Source: Blasia pusilla (taxonomy: Eukaryota > Marchantiophyta > Marchantiopsida > Blasiales). Taken from it: a DNA stretch of 64,000 bases. The stretch lies in assembly GCA_050084515.1 (NCBI GenBank), contig CM114271.1:31682001-31746000 (forward strand), written 5' to 3'. Position numbers and translations under genes: made by a program. Below the pieces are notes generated by a model that saw only the letters and a program-made list of their open reading frames with translations, did not search any database and was not told the DNA's origin. Below are positions 56,525-64,000 of the stretch, in pieces (the stretch's first letter is position 1; each line of letters starts with the position of its first letter).

Positions 56525-57859
56525 CACTATAAATGATTGAGGGACTCTAGCATGTCTTCCAACTTCTCCCCTCTAGGGATCCAACTCCACGTCAGATCCT
56601 CGTGGCTCACAAGCTCTCACTATGCCTCTTCTAACCACTACAACTGCATCGACTTGTGCGGTGTTGCAAAGAAATCCGATACCTTCTAGATCTCATGCTA
56701 TATCCTAGGCTTGAGAAGATCCGTAAATTGACGTGCCCCCTGCACTTGATGTAGATGCCAGTCGGCCCGTCATAGACTGAAGGTGTTGCTCCAACTGAGC
56801 AATCCTCACCATAACTGCCTCTGATGCAAGTGCTGCACTCGCTCTGGCAAGTGATGGGGTTCTGCCTCTACCACGTCCTTGACCTCCTACACCTGGTCCT
56901 CTACCACCTCCAGATCCTCGACCTCCCTCTAGGTATAGCTCGAGATGGAGCTCAAAACATCTCTCACATGTGTGCCCATATCTCTGGCAATGATCATGTT
57001 GAGGTAAGGGTGGCCTCCCCTGGGCCGCCTCATATAGATCTGTCAACTGAAGGTGCTACCTGCACTCCACTCTACTGTCCACAATCTCGTTGATGGTGTG
57101 ATCCTCCACACATCCAACAAGAAATACCTCAGCCCTGCTACATGAATACACTAAACTGGTCGTGGTCTTGGCTCCCAGTATCCTTCTGTAGCCCTCAATC
57201 CTATGACTCTATCTCGAGTAGTGCGCTGCAATGGAGATACGGTCACTTGTGTCATCTCCCTCAATGATGACATGCCCGTCATAAAATCTCTCTGCTCAAG
57301 TATGTTCAACTTAATCTGCTCCGCCAAAAAAATATAGACTTGAGAGTATGCGAACCAACATGTAAAAGTGTTGCATCCCACACTCTCTTCCGCAACTCAC
57401 GGTCTAGCATCACATACTATAAGTGAACCTTTTGTGCCTCTATCACACCCTGAGTTGCTGTAATCAACCGTGGAAGCCGTGCATAGGCCTCTTGAAGACT
57501 CTCTCCCGCTCTCCGTTGAAACTCATGAATCGCCTTCAGCTTGTCGATCCTCACCCCTTGATAGTTCCTCCCCAACTCTTAGAAGAACTCAACCAACCGG
57601 TTGCACGCGAGTGGTACTTGGCTGGTCCCACTCATAAGACTCGGGTTGCATTGACAACTCCTCCAAGTGTCTCCTTCGTGCGGTTAGTGGGTGCTATTGC
57701 AATCGCCACATCATACATCACACGCCCTGTGAGGGATACATATCCTAGAGACCATAATAGTCTCCACGCCTCAATCTTTGCCTCATGGAGAATCCAAAAC
57801 TTGTGGTAATCATCCATGGGAGGGCCCTCCAGATGCTGAAAAAGTAACTTCCTCGCCAT
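56525..57859 (-). pseudogene. Gag of the gypsy-like methyltransferase element
   Basis: From ATG 57859 the frame is open for 75 codons: HLEGPPMDDYHKFW, EAWRLLWSLGYVSLTGRVMY. It then shifts, giving AIHEFQRRAGESLQEAYARL and LITATQGVIEAQKV, a retroviral-type capsid pattern. At 56705-57046 a zinc-binding HDHCQRYGHTCERCFELH motif is followed by a Gly/Arg-rich RGSGGGRGPG segment, the nucleocapsid-like part. Several stops and frame changes. Confidence 0.72.
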
Positions 57860-59263
57860 GAAAGGGTCCGCATCCTCTATGCATCACATCAACTTTCGGA
57901 CTCAAATCTGAATGTATGTAATCAAAACATATAAATCAACTAAATCAAATATATATATTTTATCTTGTACTTCTGATTTCATTGTCAAGTTCATATTAGA
58001 AACCATCATTTCAATAACAATCCATTATACATCTATTGCATCATAAATGAACAAGATTTTGTTGTTACCATGACCGGAAAACTTGTACCAATTACACATA
58101 ACACGACAAATGATTTCCTTCTCTCCAAGAGGAGGCACAAGTCTGTCCAAAAAGTTCAAGGCTTTTCTACATCTTGATTAATGTGAACCATTCTTTTGAA
58201 TCATAAACACAATACGCCCCAACCAATACTCTTTCTTTACAATTCCTATTTCCATTGCAAGTTATCTGTTTTCCTTTCTTTTTCTTTGAATTTGTTGATC
58301 TTATGAAAGGGCCCATATACACTATAGATTCAAACAAAACTCAGATATCACTAGCAACATCAACTAAGCAAATTCAGCAATTAAGATCACATTTTTTTTC
58401 CTTGCCAATGGTGTAATATGACTTTTGGACTATGCGAGTTGGCTTGTCTTTGACATCAGAAAATTGCAAGGGTGGATTTATAGATAATCTTGCCTTCATA
58501 AGTTACAATAGACACTATTGCATGGGAAATCGCCACATTAGTCTATTCCACGAGACATATCAAATTCATAGACACTACCCTCTACAAAATAGATTACAAA
58601 GTCCCATCCAAGCAAATCCACCTTTTGGTTGTCGACCCCATATAAATCGGGGTCCCTACACAATCCATGTGAACTCAATCACAACCAAAGAGTAGAATAT
58701 TAACACAAATCTCACCATACAATCAAGGCTTCAGGTGACGTCCCCTTTCAGCAATCACCTTCCACTGAACTGTATGAATGCTTTACTAGTCCTGACATAT
58801 AAAGCCAGTTCTACATTGGAATCGTCGCTTATCAGACTCATATTAGTCATAACACAATGTCTACTTTCACACTGAAATGCTTACAGAGAATGGCATATGA
58901 AGTGTTCACAAAGTCCAATGCAGATTAAAAATGCATGGGCAAAAGACTTCAGTACACCAAGAGAACTCTCGTCTGCTTCAATTGCCAGGTGTATGATTAC
59001 AACCTGGGTAATTACAACCTGTGATATTACCACATTTTGGAGTACTCAAGTGCCATACCAATTTCGGTCGATTTAACAAAACAATAATAATTACAATAGT
59101 GGAGCCAACAGAACTCCCCGAATCCTGCCAGACCTGTTCAGGCCTCTTAATCCGTTATGTGACTTCCCCTGATCCATTCATGATTCAGAAGACAAACAAT
59201 AAAACCCAATTTTGTGACTAATCACATCGTCTGGAAAGCGATTTTTGACAAAAGTATGTAGAA
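57860..59263. other. No gene recognised; 3' flank of the Rab gene
   Basis: AT-rich, with no open frame of note. I looked here for the 5' LTR of the gypsy-like element and did not find a match to 42.4-43.9 kb. Confidence 0.45.
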
Positions 59264-60346
59264 CTAAGAACAACAATTTGAAGCAGCAGATGTGGGTCGA
59301 TCTGAGAGAGAGATGCTTGTAGGCTGTGTTGCTGGTTGCAACTTTGGCAATCTTTTGGCTGCACATGAGAAAAGGATCAATTGTCATCATCCAGACATGA
59401 AGATCCTCCCATCACCCATGGATCCAACATACAAAAATGACATTTCTTTGAATCCTAGCTGATGAATTGAAACTTACATATCATGGTGTGACAGTGTTGC
59501 CGTTAAAGAAATTTGATTTTAAGACAGATCAGCCATCAGCAATTGCATAGTCAGTCAATCAAAAATACAATCAGATCAACCAGGACCTATCTCAGACTAT
59601 TACCAAGATGTTTGCCTGTCTTCCATTACATATCTTGCAGCATCGGGTAGTATGTATTATTGGCCATATTTCATGTATCCACGGCTGAATAAATGAGGAT
59701 TGCAATCCATCCCATTAAGACTGCTACTAAAATGTCTTGATGCAATGGATCCGTGCATGAAACTCACCTATCTCATAGAAAAGTTCGTTCACATTCTGAG
59801 CTGTCTTGGCTGATGTTTCCATGAAAAAAAGTCCATTCTCTTCTGCATATCCCCGGGCATCCTGCAGTTGTTTGCCACACCGTGTCAATCCTGGTGCAAA
59901 ACTGCTTCACAAAACACGTATCCATCGAGTTTTCCAGAACAACTCAAGACCTCCAAATTTTACTACTCGACAACCCCATCTCTAATGATGAATGGTTTTG
60001 CTTGCAAGAAAGGAAAGGTAATCCACATGGCTCACCTTAAAGTGAATATGAGAAAGCAGTTTTCCATTAACATTTGACACGAATATCTTTAAAGCTTTAC
60101 TCTCACCTCAGATTGAGTACTTCTTTTGGCATCTAAGTCTGCCTTGTTTCCAGCAAGCGCCATAACCAAGCTTGAACTTCCTTCATAACAGAAAGATGGC
60201 ATCGAATAAGCAAAATGTAACTTATATTTCACACCAGTAGAAACAAAAGTATCCTGCATGTTTAGATTCTCTATTTTGAAGACCATGGAACCTGTACCTT
60301 GGCTTTGTAGCTCCTGCACCCACTTTTTCGCTCGAGTAAATGATTC
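59264..60346 (-). CDS. Rab5/RABF2-type small GTPase, last four exons
   Basis: GTPase of early/late endosome fusion traffic. - strand exons with GT/AG borders: 60298-60346, 60107-60180, 59768-59861, 59264-59358 (TAG). All phases agree and no stop interrupts. They read [16 protein letters not shown], then [19 protein letters not shown] with the guanine-binding NKxD motif, then [20 protein letters not shown] with the G5 SAK motif, then [13 protein letters not shown] ending NCCS. A C-terminal CC pair is the geranylgeranylation signal of conventional Rab5 (RABF2), which separates it from the N-myristoylated plant RABF1. The P-loop and switch exons are not in the window and must lie beyond 64 kb. 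If so, the upstream intron holds the copia pieces at 61-64 kb. Confidence 0.93.
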
Positions 60347-60429
60347 CTGCAAGAGGCAAAAGAGCAGACAATTAGAAGACCAGTATGTCTCCTCTGTAAA
60401 TTTTACAATTCTGACCATCCTTACCATTT

Positions 60430-60990
60430 CACTTTCCTCGCCTAAGTATTGGCTCTAATCAAAAGTAGTTATTTTCCCAACCTTCTGACCATACACACCT
60501 TGTACTGCTTGACAGTGTTAGAGACTGATGGGTGCAGAGTGCTGGAAGTAAGAGAAATAAAGGACCTGGTATCACAGCTGCTTATGAACTGTGAGTAACT
60601 TCAGAGGCTGATCTCAGTTGAACCCCAGACCATATAATAGCCTAAATAGTAGCTACAGAAAAAATAAGCTACTGTATTGGATCACCACCACCCAAGTGGG
60701 GAATTGGCCCACAAGATTGTGATGCAACTTTAGGAAAGTGGGCAAGTAGCACTGTAATCCTCCGGTCATGCATCCAGAGTAGCAATAGCCCAGTGACTCA
60801 AAGGGGATGAGTCACTACCACAACTCAACATCATGAGTCACAAAGAGCGGTACCACCTTTACAAACATTAGGGAGCCCGGAACCTTCACTCAAAGAGTAT
60901 TCATCCCACTCAACAAAAATGGTCTAGCTGAAAAAGCATGCAGCTGACTAAAGTGTCATATCTCCCACTCAAGTATATAACCTAATATTT
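60430..60990. other. Intron or intergenic sequence, nothing recognised
   Basis: No exon of the Rab gene and no RNA gene seen. It leads into copia sequence at about 61.0 kb. Confidence 0.45.
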
Positions 60991-62150
60991 GAATCAAAGA
61001 TCAGTATTCCTCCTTGGTGAGACTTTGGGTGAGAACATCCGCAACATGGACTGAAGAGAGACATTCTTGAAGATGGATGAGCCATTGTTGAATATGTTCT
61101 AAGATAAAGAAAAATTTAAGTTCCAGATGTCTAATCTTGGAGTTGGAGCATAACTTCTTTGAAAGTTGTAGCTTGGTTGTCTTCATCAAGAATCATCGGA
61201 GATTATCGTGGAAAACCAATTTGAGCAAGTAGATCTTCACTAGCCTCACTGAGAGATGTATATTTGGCTTGTGGTAGACTCTACGGTAACTATCTGGTTC
61301 CTTGAGGCCCAATGCACAGCCCGAGCTCCCATTATAAGGGAAAACCCAGAAATAGAGCTTCTATCATAGTTAGATGAGACAAGTTAGTGGAGGCACAAGC
61401 TCTGAAATATGCATGCCCATTACCCATACTACATATACAGTAAGTAAAAGCAATTGGTCTGTAGAAGACCATTTGTAGTAGAGACAAGGATCACATGTAC
61501 TTCTGAAAAACCCTGCAGAAATTAGGTACTCATCCGTCTTTCTATACCAAGCCCAAGAAGATTGCTTCAAGCAATAGATGTCCCCTCAAGCTGTCTTGAG
61601 GGGACTTATTCATGGACCTTGACGAGTTCCCTCCAAACCTGGAGGTTGGTGTATGTCACCATGAAGAAAAGCAGTCTTGTCATTCCTTTGATGTAGTTCC
61701 GCATTGCGAAGAGCACCAATGGAGAGGATCATCCAAAGAGCAGTGATGTTTACAATAGGAGAGGATGTTTCTTCATACCTGTTACCTTCCTTTTGTTAGT
61801 AGCCTTTGGCTATTAGCCTGGCCTTGTGCCTGAGGATACTTCTGAAGCAAAAGCATGACCTTAGAAACCCTCCCAATGAAAGCAAGAAACAATGCTTACG
61901 GAGTCAGTGAAAGGCTTGCACTCTTTGGGGTTGGGGACATGAACCTAGATTCTGTTTTGAATAAGAGCTAATTTCAGCTTCCATTGCAGTTTGCCATTGA
62001 TGAGTGATTGGCCTAGACAGAGCTTCCGTCCTATTGGTTGGAATAGACTGGATGAAGGTCCAAATGAGGGTGTTTGGGTTGGCAGCATCACACATTCTTA
62101 CTGGTATAGATTTTTTTGAGGACAGGTAATTTTTCTAACACAGTTTTACC
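60990..62150 (-). pseudogene. Copia pol fragment (RT to RNase H), no LTR identified
   Basis: - strand: an RT start region near 61904-62095 (HQWQTAMEAEISSYSKQN), an RT stretch at 61370-61570 (SSWAWYRKTDEYLISAGFF, then LLLLTVYV), and an RNase H tail at 61001-61189 ending VADVLTQSLTKEE. Heavily decayed, with gaps. The family differs from A-E. Confidence 0.8.
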
Positions 62151-62259
62151 TGTCTCTGACAGAAACCCTCACACTGTATCAGGATATTTGCCACTACTTT
62201 AGGAAGTGCCTATCGTTCCGGAGCTTACAATGAGACAGACAACATAAGGCCTAGGAGCG

Positions 62260-62276
62260 GGAAGGGAGAAGGAAGA
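62260..62276 (+). other. Possible polypurine tract
   Basis: GGAAGGGAGAAGGAAGA directly precedes a TGTTGTAAACAC sequence that looks like an LTR start. If real, the LTR at 62277 would be a 3' LTR on the + strand, which fits poorly with the gag that follows it. Confidence 0.35.
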
Positions 62277-62462
62277 TGTTGTAAACACAAAGTACTTTGG
62301 AGTTTACTATAGTGAAAAGTAACTTATAGAATTACTATAGTAACTTACTATTTACTACAGTAAATAATAATTTTTTGTTACCATAGATTTACCTCAGTAA
62401 TTCTGTGAATTACTGAGGGCCGCAGGCCCTAACCCTAAAACATAGAACTTCATCCTTATGGC

Positions 62463-62471
62463 TATATATAA
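62463..62471 (+). promoter_or_regulatory. Candidate LTR TATA box
   Basis: TATATATAA, ~570 bp before the gag ATG at 63040, in the position expected of a promoter inside a plant LTR. Confidence 0.5.
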
Positions 62472-62671
62472 CCCCTTGAGGGTGCCCTGCGAAATTACAT
62501 TCTCACACCTTTTGTATACAACTCTCTCAGCTTGAGGAGCTGATTGAGCAGCACTGAGTGGAATGTTCTTCTGACCTCACTAGTGCAGTGTGCTTCTGCA
62601 TACAGACTGAGAGGTCTGCTGACCTGGGGGGTTCAGTGAGTCTTGTGATGCAAGGTGTCTAGTAGTACTAA

Positions 62672-62990
62672 CCTGAGTGGTTGCTATTGAGATGTCTCTC
62701 TACTGCTGCTAACCTGAGTGGCTGCTATTGAGATGTCTGTCTACTGCTGCTAACCTGAGTGGTTGCTACTGAGATGTCTGTCTACTGCTGCTAGCCGGAG
62801 TGGTTGCTATTGAGATGTCTGTCTACTGCTGCTAACCGAGTGGTTGCTATTGAGATGTCAGTTTACTGCTGCTAACCTGAGTGGTTGCTATTGCACTAAG
62901 TGTGCTTATGAATGCTAGGTAGTCTGGTGGTACAGGATGCCTAGTGCTTTCCTCTACAAACTAACCTGAGTGGTTGCTATTGCACTAAGT
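62672..62990 (+). repeat. 41-bp tandem repeat, about 6 contiguous copies plus 1 separated
   Basis: The motif CTAACCTGAGTGGTTGCTAT begins near 62670, 62711, 62752, 62792, 62833 and 62873, each followed by TGAGATGTC..CTACTGCTG. A further partial copy is near 62962. One unit lost one base (AACCGAGTGG). Confidence 0.9.
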
Positions 62991-63039
62991 TTGCTTGTAA
63001 GAGCTAGGTTATAGAGAAACTCTGATATTCTAAAAGGTT

Positions 63040-64000
63040 ATGGGCCCACAGGGCATGTCATCAGGCAATGTCTCAGGATATCCTGGTGTTAATCAGACCA
63101 TAGCACATTTTGATGGTACTAACTATAGACACTGGTCTTTCCAAATGAAGCTTCTCCTTCAGCAGAAGAGACGAAAGATTTGACAACAAGAATAGTGATG
63201 CATACTCCACCATTTGTCTTCATACAGAATGGTTTATAGCTGCAACTCTTAGGAAAGAGAGTCTAGATTGGAAGGTTAGGCAATTCTTGCAAAACCAGTA
63301 TGAGAAAGTTATTGTATGTGAAGGGTTACAACTCTAACGAACTTTCAGAACAATGGAGTTTGAGGAAGGTCAGAGCATGCTAGTTCATGTTGTGCAGGTT
63401 CGAGCTATGCAGTTGAAGGTGGAAGCTGCCCTGCAACTCGACTTTGAAGGCAAGAACTCCATCTTGCATTTCTTAGGCACATTACCTCCTAGGTTCAATA
63501 CAATCATCAAAATCCTTCACAACAAGGATGCAGAGCTATCTTGGGAGTATGTGACAACACAAGTCATTAAAGAGGATGAAGAATTGAATGAATGAATGAA
63601 TGAATGAATAGATTTTTTGTCCACGGGGACCCCACAGGGCCATGGGACTTCGTTTTGACACTTAACAACAAATTTGGAGAGAGAGCAAGCACCAGCGAGG
63701 GCCTAAGGGGTCCTCAGAGCCAGGTGAGTGTCCCTGGTCTTCACACAACTATGCAAGAATTGAAGAAAGATGAAGAGGCACATTCAGCTCTGTTATCCCG
63801 ATTCAAGTTCAAACCTGCAAAGTGGACTTCTAATGAGAGGAGAGACACAAGAACAGATACACAAATCTGTTACACATGCAGGGAAAAGGGACATGTATCT
63901 TCTCAGTGCCCCAAGAACAAGAACTCCAAAATGAAGAAGAAATTCATCAAGAGATCCCACAAGGAGGGTGCAATGATTGCTGAGCATGTTGCAGATGCAA
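63040..64000 (+). pseudogene. Copia F gag, runs off the window
   Basis: ATG 63040 reads MGPQGMSSGNVSGYPG, then HFDGTNYRHWSFQMKLLLQQ, the usual copia Gag start, to a TGA near 63182. Further Gag is open 63353-63595 (FLGTLPPRFNTIIKIL). A CCHC knuckle ICYTCREKGHVSSQC is at ~63870-63915. A short GAAT repeat interrupts the frame near 63590. Protease and the rest lie beyond the window. Confidence 0.85.
63583..63610. repeat. (GAAT)n microsatellite
   Basis: About six GAAT units (GAATGAATGAATGAATGAAT) at the end of the Gag open frame. It introduces a stop. Confidence 0.9.

Larger units (their letters stand above)
43960..57859 (-). mobile_element. Ty3/gypsy-like retroelement remnant encoding a DNA methyltransferase, split by two copia insertions
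   Basis: On the - strand, after ignoring copia E (50774-55937) and copia D (44742-49568), the order is Gag (57859 to ~56700), retropepsin (~56020 to 50500), linker, cytosine-C5 methyltransferase (~50140 to 44371) and integrase C-terminal segment (44365 to ~43960). The reverse transcriptase, RNase H and integrase core expected in an autonomous element are missing between the methyltransferase and the integrase tail. No LTRs were found. Every part has stops or frameshifts. Confidence 0.75.
62277..63039 (+). repeat. LTR-like / 5' leader region of copia F
   Basis: Starts TGTTGTAAACAC and contains TACTATAGTAA-type repeats and a TATA box (TATATATAA, 62463-62471), with a ~41-bp tandem repeat downstream. 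Its end and the primer-binding site were not found. It is directly upstream of a copia gag, so it is probably LTR plus leader. Confidence 0.5.

Overview
This looks like nuclear DNA of a land plant. It has a spliced polygalacturonase gene, a Rab5-type GTPase with plant-style introns, Ty1/copia elements primed by initiator Met-tRNA, and degenerate TTTAGGG-type telomere-like sequence. The base composition is AT-rich and transposable elements (TEs) dominate. A non-seed plant is my guess, because two TE protein families here resemble ones I remember from charophytes, bryophytes and lycophytes. The species cannot be named from this window.

Layout. 1-6.4 kb: a + strand polygalacturonase gene (first exon not found) with a 21-nt microexon and a 167-bp tandem duplication in its longest intron. 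7.4 kb: a 290-bp hAT-like miniature element with an 8-bp target duplication. 8.9-13.7 kb: copia A. 14-17.3 and 21.4-23.1 kb: a ~180-bp satellite split by copia B (17.26-21.37 kb). 24.2-25.0 kb: a coding-like stretch holding a second hAT-like element. 25.5-38.1 kb: remains of a large unit. It has a - strand DDE transposase-like pseudogene with a SWIM-type zinc finger, split by copia C, and a + strand spliced gene pair. Across it lie about 34 near-perfect 29-bp palindromes, some spaced every 61-66 bp. 38.6-40.7 kb: two - strand pseudogenes of unknown family, each read in one frame with only nonsense changes. 41.4-42.4 kb: GC-rich repeats, one end of a third hAT-like element, and telomere-like repeats. 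43.9-57.9 kb: a - strand Ty3/gypsy-like remnant that encodes Gag, a retropepsin and a cytosine-C5 DNA methyltransferase, followed by an integrase C-terminal segment. Copia D and copia E have inserted into it, each with a 5-bp target duplication. 59.3-60.3 kb: the last four exons of a Rab5/RABF2-type GTPase (- strand). 61-64 kb: a - strand copia fragment, then an LTR-like sequence with 41-bp repeats and a + strand copia gag running off the window.

The two host genes I am sure of are the polygalacturonase (cell-wall pectin hydrolysis) and the Rab GTPase (endosomal traffic). Nearly everything between them is nested, decaying mobile DNA. For copia C, D and E, taking the element plus one target duplication out brings the interrupted reading frame back together. 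This fixes insertion order and shows what was there before. The most notable content is the retroelement-borne DNA methyltransferase and the palindrome arrays.
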